DNA of 64,000 bases, taken from positions 121,238-185,237 of the forward strand of contig JACKEL010000012.1 in assembly GCA_020632975.1 (NCBI GenBank), read 5' to 3'. Positions within the stretch are counted from its first letter, which is position 1; each line of letters starts with the position of its first letter. Shown one piece after another: positions 9,070 through 17,057 of this stretch. A program made the translations under genes and the position numbers. The DNA comes from Myxococcales bacterium. GTDB taxonomy: Bacteria; Myxococcota_C; UBA6777. The notes below the pieces were generated by a model. The model saw only the letters and a list, made by a program, of their open reading frames with translations. It searched no databases and was not told the DNA's origin.

Positions 9070-9534
9070 ATGACATCACAGATCGAGATTACGACGTTTC
9101 TTCCCGAGTATGCGGACGGATTTGCACATCTGAACTACCAATGGATCGAGAAGCACTTTGAGGTCGAACCCTACGACCGGAAGGTCTTGGATGCGCCCGA
9201 GGAGCAGATCCTTGCGAAAGGAGGAGAGATCTTTTTCGCGGTACATGAAGGAAAGCCTGTTGGGACGGTGGCTTTGCTTCCTCTCGACGATGACTCTTTT
9301 GAGCTTACCAAGATGGCCGTTGCACCAAGCTTTCGTGGTAAGCAGCTTGGAAAGCGCTTGATGTTACGTGCCATCGAGCACGCCACCAAGGTTGGAAAAA
9401 AACACCTGATCATCCTCTCCAACACGCTTCTTGTTCCTGCGATCAACCTGTATATCGACTTTGGGTTTCGACCTGTGGTGATGGAAAATGAAGCTTACAG
9501 CAGAGCCAATATCAAGATGGCAAAGAAATTATGA
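9070..9534 (+). CDS. GNAT-family N-acetyltransferase
   Basis: A single-domain acetyltransferase of 154 residues. The core matches the GNAT fold: GEIFFAVHEGKPVGTVAL (strands 2-4), FELTKMAVAPSFRGKQLGKRLM with the R-G-K-Q-L-G-K acetyl-CoA loop, and the final NTLLVPAINLYIDFGF helix and strand. The substrate is unknown. The ATG at 9070 is chosen because AAGAGAAGGAG lies just upstream; the ATG at 9046 would place the ribosome site inside the coding region. The palindrome at 9030-9041 suggests control by the neighbouring MarR-GNAT fusion, so the two genes probably form one small regulon. Confidence 0.92.
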   Translation: MTSQIEITTFLPEYADGFAHLNYQWIEKHFEVEPYDRKVLDAPEEQILAKGGEIFFAVHEGKPVGTVALLPLDDDSFELTKMAVAPSFRGKQLGKRLMLRAIEHATKVGKKHLIILSNTLLVPAINLYIDFGFRPVVMENEAYSRANIKMAKKL

Positions 9535-9813
9535 TGTAAAATATGATCTTATTTCTGTACTATTGTTAAGATTGAAAAAAATATAAAATAGAAAAAGTAT
9601 GTAAGAAAAACCTATGGAGAGATTTTTATAATTTTTCTTACATCAAAATGTTTGCATGGGTCGACAGATTCAAGTGGTTGATTTTCTTTGCAAACCCCCG
9701 CCTGCGCGATTGAGCCATCTTTCAGTGCACTCGATCTTGCTTCTTTCTTGGAGGATAGCAAGTTATGTTTGGGTGTGTTGCTTGGGTTCTCAGGATGGTT
9801 TGGGGTGGAGTAG
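9535..9813. other. AT-rich intergenic region with 12-bp inverted repeat
   Basis: A strikingly AT-rich spacer marks the left edge of an atypical stretch. It holds a perfect 12-base inverted repeat, ATGTAAGAAAAA at 9599-9610 and its complement at 9632-9643, separated by 21 bases. It could be a hairpin or a protein site. No gene is visible. Confidence 0.6.
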
Positions 9814-10218
9814 ATGGATCGTTTGGCGTTAGGAATTCAGCTTTTGTCTGCGTGTCAACAAGGAGAGCTTGAGGAGGTCAAAAAGCTTCTTCAAACGGGG
9901 GCAGACGTCAACTTCACAGACGTCTTGCATGGTTATCATCCTCTTGATCATGCTATTCGTATCCGCTCTCTGGCGTTGGTGATGTTGCTTGTCGAATCTG
10001 GGGCGGACGTCAATCGAGCTTCATCGCGGGTGGGTGGGCTTTTTCCCCTTCAGTTTGCAGTGTATCTTGGCGAAATTAGGATTGTAGACTTTCTCTTACG
10101 GAAAGGTGCTACGCTGTGTGATGATCTGTTTTCTTTTGTGGAGGAGGGATTTCGAGATGGGGCTTTCGAAAATCCTGAAGATGTCGAGACAATGGAACAA
10201 TTGATTCGAAATTTATAA
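9814..10218 (+). CDS. Ankyrin repeat protein
   Basis: A short cytoplasmic protein of 134 residues built from ankyrin repeats. Repeat 1 is LLSACQQGELEEVKKLLQTGADVNF, repeat 2 begins at YHPLDHAIRIRSLALVMLLVESGADVN, and repeat 3 begins at LFPLQFAVYLGEIRIVDFLLRKGA. The C-terminal about 30 residues are acidic. Ankyrin repeats mediate protein binding; no enzymatic domain is present. It lies at the left edge of an AT-richer stretch. Ankyrin genes in bacteria often travel with accessory or toxin-immunity modules, but no partner is recognisable. Confidence 0.85.
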   Translation: MDRLALGIQLLSACQQGELEEVKKLLQTGADVNFTDVLHGYHPLDHAIRIRSLALVMLLVESGADVNRASSRVGGLFPLQFAVYLGEIRIVDFLLRKGATLCDDLFSFVEEGFRDGAFENPEDVETMEQLIRNL

Positions 10219-10674
10219 CCTGTTCTCCCTCTCTTTTTCCACCATCACCAGCGTCTTTCTGCGAAAGATTGCCTTTCGGAGAGATCTTGAGAAGTGCAAA
10301 GGAGTGCATCTCCAGCCCTGAGGCTGATTTTCGTCTACATCGTGCGTGTTGCCTTATCGATAGCCTTGGAAACATGCCGTCTTCTACTGACAGAATTTTT
10401 CGAGTTGGCAATCAGGATATGTCAGAAAGCGATCGGAAGTTTCGTTTGTGTTTGGGAAGTCGCAACAAAGATACCCATCTTGATGCCTTTGTTGAGGTTG
10501 GCTTGGAATTGCGCTTTCTACCATATTGCAAGCTGGAAATACGATCTTTGGATATTCGTGGAGGTTCTGTATTTCTTGTAAGAGTTTGTCTTTTTAGTGA
10601 GATTGTCTTCGCGACTTGGATTTACGCGATGGAGTTTTGCTGCAGCATCTGCCCTTTGGTGTATGGAGATCATC
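10219..10674. other. Intergenic region without a convincing gene
   Basis: About 455 bases between the ankyrin gene and the sigma-like gene. Open frames exist on both strands (for example plus strand from 10269), but their translations show no domain, are rich in Cys and aromatic residues in no pattern, and lack ribosome sites. No RNA gene was recognised. Confidence 0.4.
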
Positions 10675-11403
10675 ATGAGTCTACACACGGTATTTCAGAT
10701 CTTGAAGCAATTTGTTCTTTCTGGAGAGGTTGAGCATCAAGGTGTTATTGCGCGAGCGACGAAGGTCATCCTCCAAGAGATCGAGCGTGCAGTTCGTTTT
10801 GTTCGAAGAGGGCTCTCTCCTGACGAGATCTCGGAGGCAACATCAGAGATCTTTGTGATCTTGTATAGAAGGTGTGTCTTTTTTGATTTTTCGGAAGACA
10901 TGGCTGTGAAGTCTTATATTCGTTTGACGGTGCGAGGATTTTTTGCAGATCAAGCACGCAAGGGGTCATTGGTTTATTATGTTGAGTTTCGCTCAGAAGA
11001 TCATCTTTGGAAAGAGCTTGATTATCCAGATACAGAACAGCTTTCAGCTGAAGAGTTACTTTCGAGAGAAGAGTCTTTAAAGATTTTTGAGAAAAAGAAG
11101 AGGGAATTTATCTCTTTGTATCTTCGTTTAAATTCTGTAAAGTCTCCCTTGTTGGTAAAACAAGAGATCAAAGACATGGAGTCTTTGCATCTAACGAAAA
11201 AGTTAAATACAGACGATCTGTGCGCTTGTTATGGAGAAGAAAAAAACACACTTCACAAACGTCATAGCCGACGAAGACAATCGTTGCATCGATTTTTAAA
11301 AGAGCAAAGAGGGCAGATGTCCGAAGAAGCTTTCTATTTGTTAGATTGTTGGTTATTGGCTTTGTACGGGAAACGCAAGGAGCAATTATCCGCTAAAAAG
11401 TGA
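10675..11403 (+). CDS. Sigma-70-like (ECF-type) factor, divergent
   Basis: A 242-residue protein. Residues about 35-100 resemble sigma region 2: DEISEATSEIFVILYRR, then KSYIRLTVRGFFADQAR, which matches the helix that contacts the -10 element and core polymerase. The C-terminal part (about 170-220) could be a degenerate region 4, with a Lys/Arg-rich RHSRRRQSLHRFLKE helix. The ATG at 10675 has GGAGAT just upstream; the open frame from 10597 is longer but has no ribosome site. It would direct core RNA polymerase to a small set of promoters. The downstream gene of unknown function is likely co-transcribed. Base use is more AT-rich than in the flanking housekeeping genes. The identification is moderate, by pattern only. 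Confidence 0.6.
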   Translation: MSLHTVFQILKQFVLSGEVEHQGVIARATKVILQEIERAVRFVRRGLSPDEISEATSEIFVILYRRCVFFDFSEDMAVKSYIRLTVRGFFADQARKGSLVYYVEFRSEDHLWKELDYPDTEQLSAEELLSREESLKIFEKKKREFISLYLRLNSVKSPLLVKQEIKDMESLHLTKKLNTDDLCACYGEEKNTLHKRHSRRRQSLHRFLKEQRGQMSEEAFYLLDCWLLALYGKRKEQLSAKK

Positions 11404-11523
11404 TGTGTCAGCATGTCTACTTTTTTTACGTTTACTATTTCGTGGATGGCGACGGGCAAAGGCGAATACTTTTTCGTTGTCTGTTCGGGACGGGTTTTCA
11501 TTGCGTTTAAAAAGGATAAAATC

Positions 11524-12642
11524 ATGTTTACAGCTCAAGCTTTTTTTCCCTCTTTGGATCTAGAAGTCATACACGCTCCTGTTCTTTTTCAAACGCTGAT
11601 TTGTTTGCCCCAATCACAGGTGTTTTTCGAAGATTTACAGGCAGAGGGATGGAGTGATTTTAAGTTGTCTTCATGGCTTGATGTATTGAATCGTTCTGAT
11701 AAAAAACAAGAATATTTTCGAAACGAAATGGAAAGGATATCTGGCCTCTCACTTTTTGTCGATCGCACAACACAGGGGTGGTTATTTTTCGCGGTTTCGA
11801 TAAGTCAAAAGCCTATCTTTTTCTCGGCACCAGAGGAGGAAAGAGCTGTTCCTCTTCTGGCTTTACATCATGATAAAAAAGACGCTTTTTTGTTTTTTCT
11901 TAAAGAAGGTCAAGCCGTTTATCTTCATGATCAAGATGGTATGGGCCTCGTTTGTTTTGTGGATACTGGTGTCTTTGCTTGTTTTTGTGTTTCGTCAAAA
12001 ACAAGTTCTTTCGGGGATGTCGAGCCTTTGTTTTGCAATGAGCTTGATGGATATCTCGCAGAACTTCGCGAGGAAGATCCCGACTTGGTGGAGTGGTTAG
12101 AAGAAGATCTTTCTGTTGGTGGGGATTGGTCGCTTGTTACTGTTTTGGGAGCCGCGATGCGTTTACGTTTCCCAGAAAAAGGCGGTGCCGCGAAGGCTTT
12201 GGTACAAAGACTGTTAAAAGAGACGCCGATCAAGCCGCATCTTTCTGTGTGTTGGGCGAAAACATGGAGTCCTGCGCAACGTAAAAACATCGAAGGACTT
12301 TTTCTCGTAAAATTAGGGATTCTTTACAGTGAGTTTAAGGACTATGCCTTGCACATCAGTGAGGACTTCGCAGAGGACAAGTTTTCCGTGCGGGTTGTGT
12401 ACAAGCTTTTGTTACGGCGTGATGAATTAGATAGCGTTGCATTGTTGTTGCGGGTTCACGGCGATTTAAAGGATGAATTGGTAAAGAAACTTAGGCTCAT
12501 TGATGAGTTAGGAAAAAGTATGGTGTACGACTTTCCTCAGTCCACGTTTCTTACGAACTCTGCCCGCTTGAAACGAATCCTTTCATCTCATCCGCGTGCT
12601 TGGTGGGCTTTTCCAGCAGCAGAACAGATCTTGTGTTCATGA
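11524..12642 (+). CDS. Hypothetical protein downstream of the sigma-like gene
   Basis: A 372-residue protein that I do not recognise. It is rich in Phe, Leu and Trp in the first half and helical in the second half (about 215-372), with no signal peptide and no clear membrane span. The last part (residues about 280-372) looks like a helical repeat. The start is ambiguous: ATG at 11524 has AAAAAGGAT just upstream and is chosen, whereas ATG at 11413, only ten bases after the sigma-like gene stop, has no clear ribosome site but would add 37 residues. Close linkage suggests a partner or antagonist of the sigma-like protein; this is inference only. It shares the AT-richer composition of the island. 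Confidence 0.65.
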   Translation: MFTAQAFFPSLDLEVIHAPVLFQTLICLPQSQVFFEDLQAEGWSDFKLSSWLDVLNRSDKKQEYFRNEMERISGLSLFVDRTTQGWLFFAVSISQKPIFFSAPEEERAVPLLALHHDKKDAFLFFLKEGQAVYLHDQDGMGLVCFVDTGVFACFCVSSKTSSFGDVEPLFCNELDGYLAELREEDPDLVEWLEEDLSVGGDWSLVTVLGAAMRLRFPEKGGAAKALVQRLLKETPIKPHLSVCWAKTWSPAQRKNIEGLFLVKLGILYSEFKDYALHISEDFAEDKFSVRVVYKLLLRRDELDSVALLLRVHGDLKDELVKKLRLIDELGKSMVYDFPQSTFLTNSARLKRILSSHPRAWWAFPAAEQILCS

Positions 12643-12980
12643 GAGGGAGGGATGAATACGGCCTTCTTTTGTCGGGGCTGTTTGCTTGGGGTCTAGGAGG
12701 GCGGTAGGCTTTGTCTTTTTGCTGAACTCTGGGATATCGAGTTCGACGTTCCTTGTGGAGTTCGAGGTTGCTGCTGTGTCGGGTCTCTTTCGCGATGTTT
12801 GGGTCTGGATGGATTTTCGCGAATTTTTTGCGGGGAGGCATGGGCTGCGCTAGAGTGCGGGATATCGAGCCGATCTGTTGTTTGCGCCGCATCTTCGGAG
12901 TCTAGCTGATTGCGCTGAAGATGTCGCTGAGCGGTGGCGGCGTGTATTTCTACCTACTCTGTGTCTTGGAGGAGAGTCCG
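12643..12980. other. Intergenic region; weak minus-strand open frame only
   Basis: About 340 bases. A minus-strand frame (12892 to 12551) encodes a basic, Pro/Arg-rich 113-residue peptide overlapping the end of the upstream gene. Its first residues (MRRKQQIGSISRTL) vaguely resemble those of the FliK-C-like protein at 2655-3239, but there is no domain and no convincing ribosome site, so it is not called a gene. Confidence 0.35.
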
Positions 12981-14012
12981 ATGATTCGCAAGAATCGTTC
13001 AATGATGCGTCGTGCAACCCCTAGTCCTATGGTTATTATGGCCGGTGGTGCTTTGTTTATGGCTCTTGTTGCTCTGGTCTTTTGGCCCCGCAACACGCGT
13101 CCCAAAGCACTTCAAGGTAGTCTGAACTTACAACGGGCTTCTGTGGCTGCGCCCTCGCAACCTGTTCACGCTCCCTCACAAGCCCAAGAGCCCGCTGCTG
13201 CCGAGCCCGTCTCTGCGAATGGTCTGAAGACTTTTCAGACGAAGATCAACGGTCCTTTGTCCCGCAGTTTCCAACGCGGTGGACTTGAGCGAAAGCAAGC
13301 GACTTTTCTCAGCGCGTTGGCTGCTCGCTTGTTGATCTGGCGCCTCGATCTTCGCCGTGAACTTCGTCGTGGCGACAAGATCGAGTTGCTTTATCGCCCC
13401 GTTGATTCGCAAAGTATGTTTGAGATCATCGCGATGCGCTACACCAGCACCAAACACAACCGCAGCTACGCTTTCTATCGTTACCAAGAGCCCGGTCGTC
13501 GCTTTGCTGCTTACTATGACGCAGAAGGCCGTGAGATCGAACAAAAGCTACGCAACTCGCCCCTTCGTGAGTATGAGCAAGTGACCTCGATCCTCAAGAT
13601 GCGACCCAAGCATAAAGGCGTGGACTTTAAAGCGCCCGTGGGTACGAAGCTTTACCTTCCTTTCCGCGCTCGCGTTCTCCGTACCACTTGGAACTTCCGT
13701 TACAATGGTAACTGTCTTGAGGTGGTTCCTCTCCACAAACCCAACGCTCGGATCATGTTCCTTCACTTGCAAAAGTTGTCCTCGAAGGTGAAAGCTGGCC
13801 GCGTTCTTCCCGCAGGAACGATCCTCGGTTATGTCGGAAACACCGGACGTTCAACAGCTCCTCACCTGCATTACCAGATCATGACGCGCCGTGGAAAAGT
13901 GATCGATCCTTTCCGCTTCCACGAGACTTATATGCGTACCCTTCCTGAAGGGCAGTTGGCTTCTTTCCAACAACATCGCCGTCAACTGGATCTTCAGTTC
14001 CCCAATCGCTGA
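12981..14012 (+). CDS. Membrane-anchored M23 peptidoglycan endopeptidase
   Basis: A zinc metallopeptidase of 343 residues that should cut peptide cross-links in the cell wall. A basic N-terminus is followed by one hydrophobic anchor (about residues 17-37), then an Ala/Pro/Ser linker. Residues about 70-200 resemble the OapA/LysM-adjacent domain that precedes M23 domains in enzymes such as MepM. The catalytic domain has HKGVDFKAP (His211, Asp215 as zinc ligands) and HLHYQ (His295, His297). All zinc-binding residues are present, so it should be active. The ATG at 12981 is chosen because GGAGGAGAG lies directly upstream; the frame is open from 12921. It ends before a strong terminator at 14046. 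Confidence 0.93.
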   Translation: MIRKNRSMMRRATPSPMVIMAGGALFMALVALVFWPRNTRPKALQGSLNLQRASVAAPSQPVHAPSQAQEPAAAEPVSANGLKTFQTKINGPLSRSFQRGGLERKQATFLSALAARLLIWRLDLRRELRRGDKIELLYRPVDSQSMFEIIAMRYTSTKHNRSYAFYRYQEPGRRFAAYYDAEGREIEQKLRNSPLREYEQVTSILKMRPKHKGVDFKAPVGTKLYLPFRARVLRTTWNFRYNGNCLEVVPLHKPNARIMFLHLQKLSSKVKAGRVLPAGTILGYVGNTGRSTAPHLHYQIMTRRGKVIDPFRFHETYMRTLPEGQLASFQQHRRQLDLQFPNR

Positions 14013-14045
14013 TACTCTGCGTAGAGCAAGCATTGTTGTCCTTAG

Positions 14046-14076
14046 AAGGGCGGGCATTTTTTGTCCGCCCTTTTTC
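14046..14076 (+). terminator. Rho-independent terminator after the M23 peptidase gene
   Basis: AAGGGCGG at 14046-14053 pairs with CCGCCCTT at 14065-14072, extended by one G-T and one C-G pair around a T-rich loop, and is followed by a run of T. This is a classic intrinsic terminator on the plus strand. Confidence 0.88.
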
Positions 14077-14114
14077 TTTGGATTATGCAGGGGATGGATG
14101 GAGGGGGGAGGTCT

Positions 14115-14212
14115 GATCTACCGAGGATATCCTGTTCTCTGGGGCGATCTTCCGTGGTCGCCCGATCTACCGAGGATATTCTGTCTTTGGGGGCGACCAC
14201 GGAAGGTCGCCC
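14115..14212. repeat. Composite direct and inverted repeat between convergent genes
   Basis: GATCTACCGAGGATAT occurs at 14115 and again at 14164, a period of 49 bases. Each copy is followed by a GGGCGA...TCGCCC unit: 14142-14163 and 14191-14212. These two 22-base units are inverted copies of each other with one mismatch, and could form a 22-bp stem with a 27-base loop. The block sits directly after the terminator of the M23 gene and before the end of dnaB. Confidence 0.75.
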
Positions 14213-14223
14213 GATCGATAGGA

Positions 14224-15612
14224 TCAAGCTTGGTCGGGGTAGAGGTTATCGAAGCGTGTGTATTCGTGGAAGAAGCGGACGCGGGCGGTACCGATTGGAC
14301 CGTTCCGTTGTTTTCCGATGATGATCTCAGCGACGCCGCGATCTTCGGTTTCGGGGTTGTAGACTTCGTCGCGATAGACGAAGACGATCATGTCGGCGTC
14401 TTGCTCGATCGCTCCTGATTCACGAAGGTCCGAAGGCATGGGGCGTTTGTCGGGGCGACGTTCGAGCGAGCGGTTGAGCTGGGAGAGGGCAAGGATAGGG
14501 ACGTGGAGTTCTTTGGCGAGGGCTTTGAGGCCGCGCGAGATGTCAGAGATCTCGCGTTCACGGGAGTCTCCGCCTTTTCCGTCACCTTTCATAAGCTGAA
14601 GGTAGTCAATCATGATCATGCCAAGGCCGTGTTCCATCTTGAGCCTTCGGCATTTGGAACGCATCTCGAGGAGGCTGGAGTTGGCGCCATCGTCGATGAA
14701 GATCTTGGACTTTGCGAGATCGGTGGCGGCTTGCATGAGGCGTGGGATGTCGCCGTCTTTCATGTTCCCCGTACGAAGGCGCGAAGCGTCGACGCGGCCT
14801 TGAGAACAGAGCAGACGCATAACGAGCTGTTCTTTACTCATCTCCAAGGAGAAGACGACGACGGGCACGCCGTGCATGACAGCGGCGTTGGCGACCATGT
14901 TCATCGCGAGACTTGTCTTGCCCATGGAGGGGCGTCCCGCGAGGATCACGAGGTCGGATGGTTGGAGTCCTGAAGACATCTTGTCGAACTCTTCGAAGCC
15001 CGTGGGGACGCCTGTAACGAGTTCTTTGCGCTCGTAGAGTTTTTCGATGGTCTTGAAGGCGTCTTTCACGATCTCGCTAACGGGCGCCATATCTTTGTTT
15101 TTTTCGCCTGTTTCGCGTATCTCGAAGAAACGTTTTTCTGCGCTATCGAGGAATTGCGCGACGTTTTCTTGTTCTTCGTAGGCTTCGCTGGCGATCTCCG
15201 TACTGACGCCGATGATCTGGCGAAGGACAGACTTCTCTTTGATGATCTGCCCATAGTGCTCGATGTGTGCGGCGGAAGGGATCATATCGACAAGTTCACC
15301 GAGGTAGGCGATACCACCGGCCTTATCGAGTTGTCCTTTGACTTTGAGTTTGTTTGCGACGGAGATGATATCGAGAGGGTTGCTTTCGGCCTCTTGTTCA
15401 GTGATGGCTTCAAAGATCCACTGATGTCGTTCGAGGTAGAAGTCCTTGGGTTTGAGGATCCCAACGACACTGTGGATGAGTTCACTAAAGAGCATGATCG
15501 AGCCGAGAACAGCGCGTTCTGCTTCGATATTTTGTGGGGGGACTCGGCGTTGCAGTTCGAAGACTGTATTTTCTTTTTCGCGAGAGTCGGTGGCATTGCC
15601 GCGTCTTTGCAT
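14224..15612 (-). CDS. dnaB: Replicative DNA helicase
   Basis: DnaB, the hexameric ring helicase that opens the replication fork and recruits primase, 462 residues, full length. The N-terminal domain begins with RVPPQNIEAERAVLGSIM. The C-terminal RecA-like domain shows FDKMSSGLQPSDLVILAGRPSMGKTS with the Walker A at GRPSMGKT, the Walker B region MIMIDYLQLM, and LALSQLNRSLE followed by SDLRESGAIEQDADMI. No intein is present. The ATG at 15612 follows a GAGGAG ribosome site. It lies downstream of rpsF and rplI in the conserved order seen in many bacteria, about 200 bases after rplI, with a GC hairpin in the gap at about 15737-15754. Confidence 0.98.
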   Translation of the reverse strand: MQRRGNATDSREKENTVFELQRRVPPQNIEAERAVLGSIMLFSELIHSVVGILKPKDFYLERHQWIFEAITEQEAESNPLDIISVANKLKVKGQLDKAGGIAYLGELVDMIPSAAHIEHYGQIIKEKSVLRQIIGVSTEIASEAYEEQENVAQFLDSAEKRFFEIRETGEKNKDMAPVSEIVKDAFKTIEKLYERKELVTGVPTGFEEFDKMSSGLQPSDLVILAGRPSMGKTSLAMNMVANAAVMHGVPVVVFSLEMSKEQLVMRLLCSQGRVDASRLRTGNMKDGDIPRLMQAATDLAKSKIFIDDGANSSLLEMRSKCRRLKMEHGLGMIMIDYLQLMKGDGKGGDSREREISDISRGLKALAKELHVPILALSQLNRSLERRPDKRPMPSDLRESGAIEQDADMIVFVYRDEVYNPETEDRGVAEIIIGKQRNGPIGTARVRFFHEYTRFDNLYPDQA

Positions 15613-15736
15613 CAGAAACTCCTCAACAGAAAAGCAGGGGCGAGCACTTGATCATGCGCGCAGCGATCCACGAAGGCAAGCTGTGGCAGAGACCAAAGTG
15701 CATCGCGAGCCGATCTGACGGCACGATAGGAGATAA

Positions 15737-15754
15737 CCCCCTAGTCATGGGGGG
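15737..15754 (-). terminator. G/C hairpin between rplI and dnaB
   Basis: CCCCC at 15737-15741 pairs with GGGGG at 15749-15753 around a seven-base loop. There is no T run on either side, so it may be an attenuator or RNA-processing site between rplI and dnaB and not a full terminator. Confidence 0.3.
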
Positions 15755-15816
15755 ATGGAAGCAGAGAAATGGGAGAGGTTCATAAGAAAAGGGGGAGAGG
15801 CGAGGGGGCGTGTGGA

Positions 15817-16266
15817 CTACTCTTTGACAACCCACACTTTGAGGGGGACGCTGACGTCGCTGTGCAACTTGATGCTGCACTCGTACGTACCGAGGGTACG
15901 GACGTTTTCGTCGAAGCGGATTTGACGACGGCTGATCTTAAAGCCGTTTTGTCGAAGTGCTTCAGCGATGTCGCGGGTGGTGACGGAGCCGAAGATACGC
16001 TCTTCTTCTTCATCACCCACTTGGCGATAAAGTGTCACAGAGTGATCTTTGAGCTTGTCTGCGAGCGAGTTTGCTTCGCGACGTGCTTTTTCTTGGCGTT
16101 GCGCGATCAAGCGACGCTCGTGTTCGAGGCGATGCAAGTTATTTTCAGTTGCAAGCGCAGCGAGGTCGCGGGGCAACAAGTAGTTGCGCGCATAACCAGG
16201 GGTAACTTTAACGATCTGACCAGCTTTGCCGAGGCCGCTGAGTTCTTCTTTCAAGATGACTTTCAC
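15817..16266 (-). CDS. rplI: 50S ribosomal protein L9
   Basis: Ribosomal protein L9, 149 residues, the standard length. It begins (M)KVILKEELSGLGKAGQIVKVTPGYARNYL; this N-terminal RNA-binding domain, the long connecting helix rich in Glu, Arg and Lys, and the C-terminal domain ending in VPLKVWVV are all visible. The start is GTG at 16266 with GGAGG seven bases upstream; an in-frame ATG at 16281 lies upstream of that ribosome site and would add residues not seen in L9. It lies between rpsF and dnaB. The usual rpsR gene between rpsF and rplI is not there. Confidence 0.97.
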   Translation of the reverse strand: MKVILKEELSGLGKAGQIVKVTPGYARNYLLPRDLAALATENNLHRLEHERRLIAQRQEKARREANSLADKLKDHSVTLYRQVGDEEEERIFGSVTTRDIAEALRQNGFKISRRQIRFDENVRTLGTYECSIKLHSDVSVPLKVWVVKE

Positions 16267-16345
16267 GGGAGATCCCTCCAAATCAAGCGACTACGCGAGG
16301 ACGAGAAGGTCCTAGCCTTTATGAGGCGGCGTAGCGTTGTAGTTT

Positions 16346-16864
16346 TTATTCGTCCATATCATCTTCGCGACCACGACGGCCACGACCACCGCGATCACCA
16401 CGATCTCCACCGCGATCACCACGATCTCCGCGATCACCACGGTCTCCGCGATCGCCACGGCCACCATCACGATCACCACGACGTCCACGGCCTTGGCCAC
16501 GTTCGCCTTCGTCACGGTTGGTGGTTTTGAACTCAACGTCTTTGCTCATCTCTTCTTCAGTGATGAGATCAGCAACTTTGACGCTGTGGTATTTCATGAC
16601 GTCTTCAGAGATACGGCACTGGTGTTCAACTTCACCGACGAGGCCGGGAAGTCCTGCAAAGGTCACATGGAAGAAGAAACCTTTGTGTTGTTTTTGTACG
16701 GGATAAGCGGTCTTGCGCAGACCCCAGTTATCAACAACAAGGACTTTGCCTTTGTTGTTGATAAGTTCGAAGAGACGATCGTTGGTTTTTTTGATCACAT
16801 CTTCGGTGAGGTTGGGGCGCAGCAAATAGATAGTTTCATACTTACGGTATTTCGGCGTTTCCAA
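16346..16864 (-). CDS. rpsF: 30S ribosomal protein S6 with RGD-repeat tail
   Basis: Ribosomal protein S6, 172 residues. Residues 1-115 are the normal S6 fold: YETIYLLRPNLTEDVI, the NWGLRKTAYPVQKQHKGFFF segment and SEDVMKYHSVKV. Residues about 119-168 are an added Arg/Gly/Asp-rich tail with repeated GDR units, far longer than common S6 tails; it is encoded by a simple GC-rich repeat at about 16365-16500. Tails of this kind are flexible and may bind RNA. The start is TTG at 16864 with AGGAGG just upstream; the open frame to 17014 has no ribosomal protein homology. It is followed by rplI after 79 bases, without rpsR. Confidence 0.95.
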   Translation of the reverse strand: METPKYRKYETIYLLRPNLTEDVIKKTNDRLFELINNKGKVLVVDNWGLRKTAYPVQKQHKGFFFHVTFAGLPGLVGEVEHQCRISEDVMKYHSVKVADLITEEEMSKDVEFKTTNRDEGERGQGRGRRGDRDGGRGDRGDRGDRGDRGDRGGDRGDRGGRGRRGREDDMDE

Positions 16865-16989
16865 AGGAGCCTCCTTCTGGACTGAGCGGCCCGCGCTTCT
16901 GTGGGCGGGCAAGGAGTGAGTGCGTGCATCGTGAAAAGCAACGCATGTAATGTTTCGCCTGCGTTGTGCGGGCGAGAAAGCGAAGAGAC

Positions 16990-17024
16990 AAAAAGAAGCC
17001 CTGCTAGGAAACATCCCAGCAGGA
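16990..17024 (-). terminator. Rho-independent terminator after hppA
   Basis: On the minus strand CCTGCTGGGA (17023-17014) pairs with TCCTAGCAGG (17009-17000) with one mismatch, and is followed by TTCTTTTTG. It ends hppA transcription and separates it from rpsF. Confidence 0.75.
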
Positions 17025-17057
17025 CTTGGGAGATCTCAAAGAGATCAAAAAGGGAGC

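Noticed and set aside
10269..10733. A 154-codon frame between the ankyrin and sigma-like genes
   Set aside because: No domain and no ribosome site, and it overlaps the well-supported start of the sigma-like gene at 10675.
12551..12892. A 113-codon minus-strand frame in the gap before the M23 gene
   Set aside because: Basic, Pro-rich translation without domain; overlaps the preceding gene and lacks a ribosome site. A slight similarity of its first residues to the FliK-C-like protein is not enough.
16365..16500. Short regular repeats that look like a CRISPR-like or satellite array
   Set aside because: They are the GC-rich codons for the GDR tail of S6. There are no spacers of equal length and no cas genes.
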